A stretch of 64,000 nucleotides of DNA from an uncultured Dysosmobacter sp. GTDB taxonomy: Bacteria > Bacillota > Clostridia > Oscillospirales > Oscillospiraceae. Within the stretch, counting starts at the first letter, position 1; each line of letters begins with the position of its first letter. Of this stretch, positions 8,031-16,490 are shown in pieces. Under the pieces are notes generated by a model. That model did no database searches. It had not been told where the DNA came from and was given only the letters and a program-made list of their open reading frames with translations. The stretch lies in the NCBI GenBank assembly GCA_934563745.1, contig CAKTHE010000009.1, forward strand, positions 1 to 64,000. The letters are read 5' to 3'. A program made the position numbers and the translations under genes.

Positions 8031-9578
8031 ATGGGTATTGTCAATTTTGCGCTGGCCATCAGCCCGATCCTCGTGGTTCTGATCGGGATCCTGGCCTTCA
8101 AGCGCCCCGCCATGCAGGTTGCGCCGGTGGCGCTGGTATGGGCGCTGGTCCTTGCGTTTACGTATTTTAACGTCAACGCGCTCAGCTTTTCCGAAAACGT
8201 AGCCGCCTGCGACGCCCTGCTTTGGAAGGGCATCAAAGAGGGGTTGAAGATCGTGGCCATGGTCTTCGGCGCCTTTGTGATCCTGAACACGCTGAAGGAG
8301 ACCGGCGCCATCGACGACGTGAAAAGCACGGTTGCAAAAATCAGCGGACAGGACCGCCGGGTGCAGCTGATCGTCATCGGCGTAATGGTCCCCATCTTCC
8401 TGGAAGGTGCCGCCGGTGCCGGCGCTCCCGCCGCCATCGCTGCCCCCTTCCTGGTCGCCCTGGGCTTTGACCCCATCACGGCTATCGCCGTGGCCCTGCT
8501 GGGCGATGCCACGGCCCCGTCCTGGGGCGGCGCCGGACTGACCACGATCACCGGCGGCAACGCCCTGGTGGAAGCCGGCCTCTCCACGCCGGCGCTGAAC
8601 TCTGCCATGGTCGGCCGGATCCATATGTTTGGCGTGCTGATCATTCCCTTCCTGGCCGTGGCGCTGGCCTTCGGCAAGAAAGGATTCCGGGGCATCGTTC
8701 CGTATCTCTTTTACGCCGGCATCACCACCGGCGGCGTGATGTTCCTGCTGTCCAACTACGTAGGGCCCGAGGTCACCTCTCTGGGCACCGGTTTGATCGC
8801 GATCCTGCTCTCGGTCCTCTATGTCCGTCTGGTCCCCATCCAGACGCCGGAGGAGTTCCGCTATCAGGCGCCGGCGAATGAGAAGCACACCTACAGCTCC
8901 CTCCGGGCGCTGTCCCCCTATCTTGCCATGCTGGTGCTGCTGCCTCTGGTCCGCTACGGCGTGCCCGCCCTCTGGCCCGCCCGCGGCTTTGCCGTGATGT
9001 GCACCTTCGGCTATATCGTGTGGGTGGATGCCGTGATCTTTGTATGCGCCCTGATCGGCTCCGTCGCCCTGGGCGTCAAGCGCGGGGACTTCAGCCGGAT
9101 CTGCTCGGACACCATCCGCAACATCCTGCCCGTTCTGGTCACCATGGGCTCTTTGCTGGTGGTCTCTTACATTATGCAGTCTGAAAATACCGGCATGATG
9201 TCCCTGATCGCCGGTGACATTGCCGCCGTGGCACAGACCTTCTATCCGGCCGCCGCCGTTCTGATCGGCTCTCTGGGCTCTTTCATCACCGGCACCGGCC
9301 TGGGCTCCAACGTAATGTTCGCCAACATGCACATCCATGCTGCGGAGATTCTGGGCATGAACCCCATCACGGTCTTTGCCGGGCAGAATGCCGGCGCCGC
9401 CCTGGGCAACCTGATCTGCCCCAACAACACCGTGGCCGCCTGCGCTACGGTCGGTGAGGTCGGGCATGAAAACCGCGTCATGAAAAAGACCCTGGCTGCC
9501 TTCCTTGTGATCCTGGTGGAATACATGATCCTGGCCCTGCTTTACACGCTGGTGCTTTTCCCGAATTTCGGGCTGTAA
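8031..9578 (+). CDS. lctP: L-lactate permease (LctP/LldP family)
   Basis: The 515-residue protein has about 12-14 membrane segments. It carries the lactate-permease signatures: FLEGAAGAGAPAAIAAPF near residue 125, GSFITGTGLGSNVMFANM near 420 and ALGNLICPNNTVAACATVG near 455. It should move L-lactate or related 2-hydroxy/2-oxo acids with protons across the cytoplasmic membrane. AAGGAGAGG precedes the ATG. The 2-hydroxyacid dehydrogenase gene begins 91 bp downstream with its own promoter, which fits joint use in lactate-type acid exchange. Terminator-like stems upstream suggest control by attenuation. Confidence 0.93.
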   Translation: MGIVNFALAISPILVVLIGILAFKRPAMQVAPVALVWALVLAFTYFNVNALSFSENVAACDALLWKGIKEGLKIVAMVFGAFVILNTLKETGAIDDVKSTVAKISGQDRRVQLIVIGVMVPIFLEGAAGAGAPAAIAAPFLVALGFDPITAIAVALLGDATAPSWGGAGLTTITGGNALVEAGLSTPALNSAMVGRIHMFGVLIIPFLAVALAFGKKGFRGIVPYLFYAGITTGGVMFLLSNYVGPEVTSLGTGLIAILLSVLYVRLVPIQTPEEFRYQAPANEKHTYSSLRALSPYLAMLVLLPLVRYGVPALWPARGFAVMCTFGYIVWVDAVIFVCALIGSVALGVKRGDFSRICSDTIRNILPVLVTMGSLLVVSYIMQSENTGMMSLIAGDIAAVAQTFYPAAAVLIGSLGSFITGTGLGSNVMFANMHIHAAEILGMNPITVFAGQNAGAALGNLICPNNTVAACATVGEVGHENRVMKKTLAAFLVILVEYMILALLYTLVLFPNFGL

Positions 9579-9627
9579 GCCCCTTTCGGCAGTCTTTGAA
9601 AAAACACATCCGCCGCGGTCGGATCCG

Positions 9628-9636
9628 TGGTATAAT
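9628..9636 (+). promoter_or_regulatory. Extended -10 promoter of the dehydrogenase gene
   Basis: TGG-TATAAT (9628-9636) lies 33 bp upstream of the start codon. No -35 sits at the normal distance; a TTGAAA at 9596-9601 is 29 bp away and is probably not used. Confidence 0.55.
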
Positions 9637-9669
9637 AAGAATGAAAGAACAAAACAGGAGGAATCAGTT

Positions 9670-10626
9670 ATGAACGTGAAACCCAGAAAAGTCGGTATCA
9701 TCGGCCTCGGCCACGTCGGCGCCCATGTGGCTTACAGCATTGCCCTGCAGGGGATCGCAGATGAAGTCGTTCTGGTGGATATGAATGAAAAGAAGCTTGC
9801 CAGCGAGTGCAACGACCTGGCGGACTCCGTGGCCTATCTGCCCCACCGCATGCATTTTTCCATGGGCGATTTCGCCGATTTGGGCGACTGCGACGTGATC
9901 GTCAACTGCGTGGGCAAAATTGAGCTGCTGCGCGGCAACCACAACCGCGTTACGGAGATGGACTTTACCATTCCCGCCGTCAACGGCTTTGTGGGAAAAA
10001 TCAAGGACTCCGGCTTTGACGGCGTTCTGATCAACATCACCAACCCCTGCGACATTGTCACCCGGCAGCTGGCGCTGGGCCTGGGGCTGCCCCGCGGCCG
10101 CGTGTTCGGTACCGGCACCGGCCTGGATACCGCCCGCCTGCTGCACGCCCTGGCGGACCGCACCGGCGTGGATCACAAGTCCATTACCGCCTATATGATG
10201 GGTGAACACGGCAATGACCAGTTTACCCCCTGGTCCTGCGTCTCCTTCCGAGGCAAGTCCCTGGATGAGTGGGCCAAGACCGACGCCCGCTTCCGGTTCG
10301 ACCGCGATGAGTTCCAGAAAACGGCCATCGGCGGCGGCTGGGTCACCTTCTCCGGCAAATACTGCACGGAATACGGAATCTCCGCTACGGCAGCCCGCAT
10401 GGTCCACATTGTGCTGCACGACGAAAAGGCCATCATGCCCGCTAGCTGCGAGCTGCAGGGCGAGTACGGCGAAAGCGGCATCTTTGCCGGCGTCCCCGCC
10501 GTGATCGGTAAAAACGGCGTGGAGGAGATTCTGGAGCTGCCTCTGACCGAGCAGGAGCAGGCCCGGTTCCATGCCTGCTGCGACGGGATCCGCAAGAATA
10601 TGGAGCATCTCAAGGACATCTGCTGA
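9670..10626 (+). CDS. L-2-hydroxyacid dehydrogenase (LDH / L-2-hydroxyisocaproate dehydrogenase type)
   Basis: This 318-residue NAD-dependent dehydrogenase belongs to the LDH/MDH superfamily. It has GLGHVGAHVA for NAD binding, the DTAR arginine (GTGTGLDTARLL) and the catalytic histidine in GEHGNDQF. The substrate loop reads IELLRGNHNRVTE, not the KPGETR-type loop of ordinary LDH. Together with FTPWSCVSFRGKSL it resembles L-2-hydroxyisocaproate dehydrogenases from memory of that family. It may therefore reduce branched or larger 2-oxoacids as well as, or instead of, pyruvate. It follows the lactate-type permease and has a strong terminator behind it. Confidence 0.85.
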   Translation: MNVKPRKVGIIGLGHVGAHVAYSIALQGIADEVVLVDMNEKKLASECNDLADSVAYLPHRMHFSMGDFADLGDCDVIVNCVGKIELLRGNHNRVTEMDFTIPAVNGFVGKIKDSGFDGVLINITNPCDIVTRQLALGLGLPRGRVFGTGTGLDTARLLHALADRTGVDHKSITAYMMGEHGNDQFTPWSCVSFRGKSLDEWAKTDARFRFDRDEFQKTAIGGGWVTFSGKYCTEYGISATAARMVHIVLHDEKAIMPASCELQGEYGESGIFAGVPAVIGKNGVEEILELPLTEQEQARFHACCDGIRKNMEHLKDIC

Positions 10627-10645
10627 TCATCCCGGCTTATGCATC

Positions 10646-10675
10646 AGGGCGGCGCAAAAGCGCCGCCCTTTTTAT
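10646..10675 (+). terminator. Terminator after the dehydrogenase gene
   Basis: A 9-bp perfect GC stem (10647-10655 with 10660-10668, loop AAAA) is followed by a T-run. Confidence 0.9.
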
Positions 10676-10761
10676 TTTCCTCCCGCGCGGTCTTTTCTCC
10701 GGCATCTCTCGGCGTGGGGACTGTCCCCCGCCGCGGTCCGGGCCGGCCTGCAAACTTTCTC

Positions 10762-10791
10762 TTGCCAAGGGCCCTGCCCATGCATTACAAT
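10762..10791 (+). promoter_or_regulatory. Promoter of the DUF1847 gene
   Basis: TTGCCA (10762-10767), 18 bp, TACAAT (10786-10791), 39 bp before the start codon. Confidence 0.6.
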
Positions 10792-10830
10792 GAGAATATC
10801 CCATTCAAACAGAAAGGAAGGCTGCGCCCT

Positions 10831-11505
10831 ATGGCTCATTTCGATCCCGATTGCTCCCGCTCCTGTGTGGACTGCGGATTTTTAAAGTGCTGCACGGAAA
10901 AAGGCCGCTACCCCGACTACTGCCTCACCAGCAGCATCGATGACAGCGAACTGGACTCTTTGATGGACCTGTACAACGACCCGGAAAATCACGAGGTAAT
11001 GACCAACGCCGCCCTGGTGGAATACGAGGGCTACGGCCGTCTTTCCCGGGTGGAGGAAACCATGCTCTTCGCCAAAAAAATGGGCTTTCACAAGCTGGGG
11101 ATCGCCACCTGCGGCGGCCTGATCCAGGAAAGCCGCATGCTGGCACGGATCCTGCGGGCCAACGGATTTGAGGTCTATTCCGTAATCTGCAAGGCCGGCG
11201 CCATCAAGAAGACCACCGTCGGCATCGACCCGAAATGTGAGAGCGTGGGCGTTCAAATGTGCAACCCCATCTATCAGGCCCGGGCGCTGAACCGCGCCGG
11301 AACCGAGCTGAACATCGTAATGGGGCTGTGCGTAGGGCACGACAGCCTCTTTTATAAATACATCGACGGCCTGACCACCACCCTGGTCGTCAAGGACCGG
11401 GCCACCGGCCACAATCCGGTCGCCGTGCTCTACGGTGCCCGCGGCTACTTCCGCTCCCGCCTGTTTCCGGACGAGCAGTCCGGCTCCGGCCCGGTGGATC
11501 TGTAA
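10831..11505 (+). CDS. DUF1847 domain-containing metal-binding protein
   Basis: The 224-residue protein matches the DUF1847 family, found mainly in anaerobes. A cysteine cluster at the N-terminus (CSRSCVDCGFLKCC, then PDYC) looks like a metal or Fe-S site. The body contains YGRLSRVEETMLFAKKMG and CKAGAIKKTTVGI, and near the end LCVGHDSLFYKYIDG, all typical of the family. Its biochemical function is unknown to me. The ATG has AGAAAGGAAGG upstream. It stands alone between its promoter and a terminator shared with gluQ. Confidence 0.88.
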   Translation: MAHFDPDCSRSCVDCGFLKCCTEKGRYPDYCLTSSIDDSELDSLMDLYNDPENHEVMTNAALVEYEGYGRLSRVEETMLFAKKMGFHKLGIATCGGLIQESRMLARILRANGFEVYSVICKAGAIKKTTVGIDPKCESVGVQMCNPIYQARALNRAGTELNIVMGLCVGHDSLFYKYIDGLTTTLVVKDRATGHNPVAVLYGARGYFRSRLFPDEQSGSGPVDL

Positions 11506-11523
11506 GCGCGCTTTTCCAACTTC

Positions 11524-11559
11524 AAAAAGCCGTCTGTCCCGGTGGGACAGGCGGTTTTT
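11524..11559. terminator. Bidirectional terminator
   Basis: A long stem with arms AAAAAGCCGTCTGTCCC and GGGACAGGCGGTTTTT (one bulge, one G-U) has a 3-nt loop. T-runs occur in both directions, serving the DUF1847 gene and the convergent gluQ. Confidence 0.85.
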
Positions 11560-11590
11560 CCGTTTTTTGTTTCTTAAAAGGCTCCGCCTC

Positions 11591-12544
11591 TCAGCAGGAG
11601 GGGAAAAGCCCCTCCGGGATCCGGATGTCCTCCAGCGGGACCCGCTCCCAGGAAAAGTCCTCCAGCAGCGACCGGGGCGTCCGGGGCTGCGCGGAGGGAT
11701 TGATCCCCGCCAGATAAGCCAGTCTGCCCACGATCTCCTCCGGCGCAAGTACCTGCTCCAGCGCCTCCAGCCCTGCGGCCCGGTCCCGCTTGGAAAGGCG
11801 GCACCCCTGGGCCGTCAGCAGCAGCGGAAGATGGTAAAAAGCCGGTGCCCGCAGCCCCAGCAGACGGTAAAGCAGCAGCTGACGGGGCGTGGAGTCCAGC
11901 AGATCCGCCCCACGCACTACCTCGGTAATTCCCATGGCCGCGTCATCTACCACCACGGCCAGCTGATAGGCATACAGCCCGTCACTCCTGCGCAGCAGAA
12001 AATCTCCGCAGTCACGCTGCAGATTCTCCCGGTACGCACCCATATGCCCGTCCAGAAAGCCGATCTCTTCATCCGGGACCCGCAGCCGCAGCGCTGCCCG
12101 ACGCCCGGCGCGCAGCCGCTCGGCCCGCTGCTCCGGCGTCAGAGCCCGGCAGGTCCCCGGATACAGCGTCTGTCCATCCTCCCGGTGGGGCGCCGACGCC
12201 GCATGCAGCTCATTCCGGGTACAAAAGCACGGATACACCAGGCCCTGGGCATCCAGCCTCTGCACAGCCACTTCGTAAAGGGCCGTGCGGCGGCTTTGCT
12301 CATAAGGGGCATGAGGCCCGCCCACGCCGCTGCCCTCGTCCCAATCCAGTCCCAGCCAGGCAAGGTCCCGTTGCGCCTGCAGCCCATACCGGGCCGGGCA
12401 GCGCGCCGTGTCCAGATCCTCGATCCGCAGCACGACCTTTCCCCCCTTGGACCGGGCGCTGAGCCAGGCCAGCAAGCAGCAGAACAGATTCCCCAAATGC
12501 AGCCGCCCGCTGGGTGACGGTGCAAAGCGGCCAATTGCGTCCAT
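11591..12544 (-). CDS. gluQ: Glutamyl-Q tRNA(Asp) synthetase
   Basis: GluQ is a truncated glutamyl-tRNA synthetase that attaches glutamate to queuosine in the anticodon of tRNA-Asp. The 317-residue protein has only the catalytic half: an HIGH-type motif (APSPSGRLHLGN), a zinc-knuckle region (PCFCTRNEL, then YPGTC) and a KMSKS-type motif (RLSKRDRA). It lacks the anticodon-binding domain, as expected for the family. AAAGGGGG precedes the ATG. It is monocistronic and diverges from the FucI-like operon. Confidence 0.92.
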   Translation of the reverse strand: MDAIGRFAPSPSGRLHLGNLFCCLLAWLSARSKGGKVVLRIEDLDTARCPARYGLQAQRDLAWLGLDWDEGSGVGGPHAPYEQSRRTALYEVAVQRLDAQGLVYPCFCTRNELHAASAPHREDGQTLYPGTCRALTPEQRAERLRAGRRAALRLRVPDEEIGFLDGHMGAYRENLQRDCGDFLLRRSDGLYAYQLAVVVDDAAMGITEVVRGADLLDSTPRQLLLYRLLGLRAPAFYHLPLLLTAQGCRLSKRDRAAGLEALEQVLAPEEIVGRLAYLAGINPSAQPRTPRSLLEDFSWERVPLEDIRIPEGLFPSC

Positions 12545-12574
12545 GTCTGCGCCCCCTTTCGTCTTTATTTTTTC

Positions 12575-12603
12575 ATTATACCCGTCTTTCCCCTTCGGAG
12601 CAA
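12575..12603 (-). promoter_or_regulatory. Promoter of gluQ
   Basis: Minus-strand TTGCTC (12603-12598), 17 bp, TATAAT (12580-12575). Confidence 0.75.
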
Positions 12604-12618
12604 GCAGGTGGACAGCCG

Positions 12619-12647
12619 TTGACAGCCTCCCCGGGACGTGTTAGGCT
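12619..12647 (+). promoter_or_regulatory. Promoter of the FucI-like operon
   Basis: Perfect -35 TTGACA (12619-12624), 17 bp, weak -10 TAGGCT (12642-12647). It lies 31 bp upstream of the start codon and back to back with the gluQ promoter. A weak -10 with a perfect -35 suggests activation or low basal expression. Confidence 0.55.
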
Positions 12648-12678
12648 TAAACTAAGTTTATAAAGGAGGTTTCCCGCT

Positions 12679-13875
12679 ATGTCTGTTTCCGTTTATGCGA
12701 TCAACAGCACTCTCTCCCAGGTCACGCAGGAGGGGATGCAGGGCTTTCTCCATTCCGTCTCCGAGGCCTTGGGGGAGGCGCTGATCCCGGTGGATGCCAA
12801 GACGCTGGCTGCGCTGCCCTTTGGCCTTGTTTACATCGCCTCCGGCGGCAGCGAGGACCGGTTTATGGCGGATTATTTTCCTCTGATGGACCGGACGCGC
12901 CCGTGCCGCATCCTGACCAGCGGCGACAGCAACTCGCTGGCCGCGTCCATGGAGATTCTTTCCCGCCTGCACGAAGAAGGCTGTGAAGGGGAGATCCTGC
13001 ACGGCAGCCTGTCCTTCATCGCCGAGCGGATCCGCATTCTCTCCCGGGCGGCCCAGGCCAAAGCCGCCCTGACCGGGCTGCGGCTGGAGCTGGTGGGCGC
13101 CCCGTCGGACTGGCTGATCGCCAGCTCCTACGACCCCGACGCCCTGCATGCCAAGCTGAACGCCGAGATCGTGCCGATCTCCATGGACGAGCTGCTTCAG
13201 GAGATCTCCGCCGGCGGCTATCCGGAGAGCGTCTGGACTGCGCAGCTTCTGGGGCTGGGGTATGACCGGGCCGAGGTGGAAAAATCCCTGCAGGTCTACG
13301 GAGCGCTGCGCCGCCTGGTGGAACGCTACCAGTTGGGAGCGGTTACGGTTCGCTGCTTTGATCTGCTGGACAGTGTTCAGACCACCGGCTGCCTGGCATT
13401 GGCCATCCTGAACGCCGAGGGGATCTACGCCGGCTGCGAAGGCGACGTCCCCTCCGCCCTGTCGATGGCCATTCTGGGCGCTGTCTCCGGGCAGCCCGGC
13501 TTCATGTGCAATCCCAGCCGCATCGACATGGAGACGGGCAACATGATCCTGGCTCACTGCACCCTGCCGCTGAACATGCCCTATGCGCTCAATCTGACCA
13601 CCCATTATGAATCCGGCATCGGCGTGGCCATCGCCGGTTCCATCCCGGAGGGGCCGTGCACCGTCTTTAAAGCGGACGGCACCCTGAGTCGCTATTATGT
13701 CAAGGCCGGCCGGCTGACGCAGAACCTGCGGGAGCCCTGCCTGTGCCGTTCGCAGATCCGTGTGGAGCTAGACGACTTCAGCTACTTCCTGACTAACCCC
13801 ATTCACAACCATCACATCGTCTGTGTGGGCGACCATACGGCCGCGGTGGAAGAATTCTTCCGTCTGCTGCACTGA
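12679..13875 (+). CDS. L-fucose/L-arabinose isomerase C-terminal-like protein
   Basis: This 398-residue protein belongs to the FucI-related superfamily (COG2407 type). An N-terminal Rossmann-like part with GLVYIASGGSEDRF leads to a C-terminal part with ILNAEGIYAGCEGDVPSAL, the conserved core of these sugar isomerases. Acid and histidine residues near GNMILAHCTLPL and TTHYESGIGVAI could complete a metal site. The actual substrate is unknown, and full-length FucI is longer. It is followed 22 bp downstream by an alpha/beta hydrolase, probably in one transcript. Confidence 0.8.
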   Translation: MSVSVYAINSTLSQVTQEGMQGFLHSVSEALGEALIPVDAKTLAALPFGLVYIASGGSEDRFMADYFPLMDRTRPCRILTSGDSNSLAASMEILSRLHEEGCEGEILHGSLSFIAERIRILSRAAQAKAALTGLRLELVGAPSDWLIASSYDPDALHAKLNAEIVPISMDELLQEISAGGYPESVWTAQLLGLGYDRAEVEKSLQVYGALRRLVERYQLGAVTVRCFDLLDSVQTTGCLALAILNAEGIYAGCEGDVPSALSMAILGAVSGQPGFMCNPSRIDMETGNMILAHCTLPLNMPYALNLTTHYESGIGVAIAGSIPEGPCTVFKADGTLSRYYVKAGRLTQNLREPCLCRSQIRVELDDFSYFLTNPIHNHHIVCVGDHTAAVEEFFRLLH

Positions 13876-13897
13876 CCCTTTGGAAAGGACAACCGTT

Positions 13898-14707
13898 ATG
13901 ACTGTACAGGAACTTCAGATCCCCTCTGTTCGCGGCGCAGCGATTCCCGCCACGCTGGTTCTTCCCGACCGGGACGGCCCGGTCCCCCTGGTAGCTTTGG
14001 TCCACGGCTTTGCCGGGTCCCGGCAGGAGGGCGGCGGCTACATCCTGGAAGCGGAGGCCCTGGCCGAGGATGGGATCGCCAGCATCCGCATGGACTTCTC
14101 CGGCTGCGGCGACTCGCAGGACAGCTTCCGCAGCGGTACGCTCCGCACAATGGTCAGCGACGTGGTGTGCTGCGTAAACTACGCCTGCGATCATGCGCCC
14201 ATCGACCGCTCCCGTCTGGGACTGCAGGGAATGAGCCTAGGCGGGCGCATCGTGATGGAGCTGATCAACGACGGGACGCTTCCGATCCACGCCGCCGCGC
14301 TGATCTCTCCGGCAGCGGACAACTCCGTCCACGCTGCCCTTTTCGGCTCTTACGAGGCGTTTCTGGCCGCATACGAGCAGGCGAAGGAAGCCGGCTTCTA
14401 TCACTTTTACGACACGCTGTTCGACTGCTATCTGGATCTGGACGTTACCTGGTTTTCTCAGCTTCTTACCTGCGACACCCTGGGCAATGCCAAGCCGTTC
14501 CCCGGCCCCATGCAGGTGGTGTGGGCGGCCGATGACACGGTAGTGCCGCCGTCTGTCAGCCGCAAGGCCGCGGACGCCTATCACGCCGATTTTGTGGAGA
14601 TCAGCGGCGACGGGCACAGCTATGGCTGCTACAGCGACCGCAAGGACGTGCTGGCCCGACTGGTCGCCTGTCAGTGCGCGTTCTTCTCTTCCGCGTTTTT
14701 TGACTGA
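13898..14707 (+). CDS. Alpha/beta hydrolase
   Basis: A 269-residue serine hydrolase of the alpha/beta fold. The oxyanion region is LVHGFAGSRQEGGG, the nucleophile is S113 in GMSLGG, the acid is D212 or D213 (AADDTVVP) and the base is H240 (GDGHSYG). No signal peptide is present, so it is cytoplasmic. Such proteins are usually carboxyl-esterases or acyl-peptidases; the substrate is not predictable. GGAAAGGAC precedes the ATG. The gene is the second of a two-gene operon with the FucI-like gene, ending at a terminator. Confidence 0.85.
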   Translation: MTVQELQIPSVRGAAIPATLVLPDRDGPVPLVALVHGFAGSRQEGGGYILEAEALAEDGIASIRMDFSGCGDSQDSFRSGTLRTMVSDVVCCVNYACDHAPIDRSRLGLQGMSLGGRIVMELINDGTLPIHAAALISPAADNSVHAALFGSYEAFLAAYEQAKEAGFYHFYDTLFDCYLDLDVTWFSQLLTCDTLGNAKPFPGPMQVVWAADDTVVPPSVSRKAADAYHADFVEISGDGHSYGCYSDRKDVLARLVACQCAFFSSAFFD

Positions 14708-14730
14708 CGCGGTCCGTGTGCGCAAAAAGG

Positions 14731-14760
14731 GGCCCGGAGCAAATTGCTCCGGGCCTCTTT
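14731..14760. terminator. Terminator between convergent genes
   Basis: The stem GGCCCGGAGC / GCTCCGGGCC with loop AAATT (about 14731-14755) is followed by TCTTTTATTT. The upstream AAAAAGG gives a T-run on the other strand as well. Confidence 0.85.
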
Positions 14761-14784
14761 TATTTCAGATACAAGAACAGGGGT

Positions 14785-16200
14785 TCAGCGGTTTTTCTTT
14801 GCCCGGATCTGACCGTATTCATACAGCGCAACCATGGCATTGACCGCCTGCTCCGCTGTCGCATAGGCCGGGATCCCATGATCACGCAGGCGAATAATGG
14901 CCTCCTGGCACTCTTCGCCGCCCTGGCATTCCATGATAAACGCCTTGCCCTGGCCCTTGAACTTCTCATGCACGCGGATGGCCGCGTCGGTCACCGCCGG
15001 GACATCCGTTACGGCCGTGGGGCAGATCGAGCCCAGCACCGCATGCACGTTGGGATCCTCCATCGCATGGGTGAAGGCGCCTTCGTACATCTCCGGCGTG
15101 GCCGTTCCGGAAATATCCACCGGATTCAGCGGTGAGCCGAAGGACGGCATATCCTTGCGGATATTCTCCACCAGCTCTGGAGAAAGCTCCTTCAGTTCAT
15201 GCAGGGGCACGCCCCGACGCTCAAAATGGTCACAGCTCAGCAGGCCCGAGCCGCCGCCGTTGGTGATCATCACGATATGATCGCCCTTCAGGGGCGGCTG
15301 ATGGCCCAGAGCCAGGCTCATATCCAAAAATTCTTGCCACGTGGTCGCCCGCAGCACACCGGTCCGGGCAAACAGCTGGCTGCAGAACGACGGCATGTCG
15401 GCGTTATTTTCCGATGCCGTGTGGGCCATAGCGGCCTTAACGCCGATCTTGGAGCCGCCCACCTTCAGAATGACCACCGGTTTATCCACCCGGGCGCAGG
15501 CTTCTTCAAAGGCTTCCGGACTGTCCAACCCCTCCATATACATGGCAATGCATTTGGTATTGGGGTCCGCGTTGGCGTACATCATAAATTCGCTGAAATC
15601 CACGTCCGCCTTATTCCCCAGGCCTACAAAAAAGCTGATTCCATAATGCTCCCGCTGGGAGGTGCCCAGCGCCGCCAGCAGGTTCGAACCGGACTGAGAG
15701 ATCATCCCCACCGGCCCCTTTAGGGGCAGATACGGCAGGAATCCGCAGTTGAAATTCTCATAGGGGTTTCCCAGGCCCACCAGGTTCGGGCCGATCAGGG
15801 GCAGCTCATGCTCCCGGCAGTAAAGCGTCAGCTCATCCTGCAGATCGCCGCGCCCCACCTCTTTAAACGCGCTGGAGGACACCACGGCCACCTTGGCCTT
15901 TTTCTCCACCACATCGTGCAGATCCTCTTCCACCTTCAGGGCCGGAAGCGAAATAAACACAAGATCGATCTCGCCGGGAATATCCTGCAGGCGGCGATAG
16001 GTCTTGAGGCCCAGGATCTCCTCACCCTTGGGATTCACCGGGTACAGCTGGCCCTGATAGCCCCACTTTTCCAGCTCCTCCACCACCTTGTGGCCCACCT
16101 TGTTGGGATTCTGGCTGGCGCCGACCACTGCTATGGAGCGGGGGTTCATGGCATATTTCAGCTTCTCCACCACATAGTCCCGCACATGATCTACTTTCAT
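14785..16200 (-). CDS. NDP-forming acyl-CoA synthetase alpha subunit (orphan)
   Basis: These enzymes turn an acyl-CoA plus ADP and phosphate into the free acid, CoA and ATP. The 471-residue protein has the CoA-binding fold (SIAVVGASQNPNKVGHKVV), a succinyl-CoA-ligase-like middle (GMISQSGSNLLAALG) and the phospho-acceptor histidine in AAMAHTASENNAD. It ends without the ATP-grasp beta domain, and no beta-subunit gene is found anywhere in the window. Activity would need a partner encoded elsewhere. The ATG at 16200 has AAGGAGG directly upstream. It sits alone after a 290-bp gap. Confidence 0.85.
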   Translation of the reverse strand: MKVDHVRDYVVEKLKYAMNPRSIAVVGASQNPNKVGHKVVEELEKWGYQGQLYPVNPKGEEILGLKTYRRLQDIPGEIDLVFISLPALKVEEDLHDVVEKKAKVAVVSSSAFKEVGRGDLQDELTLYCREHELPLIGPNLVGLGNPYENFNCGFLPYLPLKGPVGMISQSGSNLLAALGTSQREHYGISFFVGLGNKADVDFSEFMMYANADPNTKCIAMYMEGLDSPEAFEEACARVDKPVVILKVGGSKIGVKAAMAHTASENNADMPSFCSQLFARTGVLRATTWQEFLDMSLALGHQPPLKGDHIVMITNGGGSGLLSCDHFERRGVPLHELKELSPELVENIRKDMPSFGSPLNPVDISGTATPEMYEGAFTHAMEDPNVHAVLGSICPTAVTDVPAVTDAAIRVHEKFKGQGKAFIMECQGGEECQEAIIRLRDHGIPAYATAEQAVNAMVALYEYGQIRAKKNR

Positions 16201-16490
16201 TTCCCGTTCCTCCTTTATCCGACGGCAGCCGCACTGGATCCGCCGCAGCCCCCGGTTCTCTTTCAATCCGCACCCGGCCCGTTTTGAGGAGGGCCAGGTC
16301 CGTACAGAGGCGGTTGGGACCATCCACTCCGCCTCTTCCATTTTGCGCCGAAACCGGTGAAAAAGCAATCGTTTTCCCACAGGAATATCTACCTAAAATC
16401 CCGGCAAAACCTGTAGCGTTTTCAACAAATTTCATTGCCCGCGACGCTTCTTCGCCCAAATCGTTTCCAGGTATTCCCTTTCCGCAGCTC
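16201..16490. other. Intergenic gap between iunH and the acyl-CoA synthetase gene
   Basis: 290 bp without a credible gene. The open frame continuing upstream of 16200 has no ribosome site. The only promoter candidate on the minus strand is TTGCTT (16368-16363), 17 bp, CAAAAT (16345-16340). No terminator for iunH is visible, so readthrough from the nucleoside operon is possible. Confidence 0.5.

Noticed and set aside
7926..9701. 591-codon minus-strand open frame over the lactate permease gene
   Set aside because: Gly/Asp/His-rich shadow of a well-supported gene; no family features.
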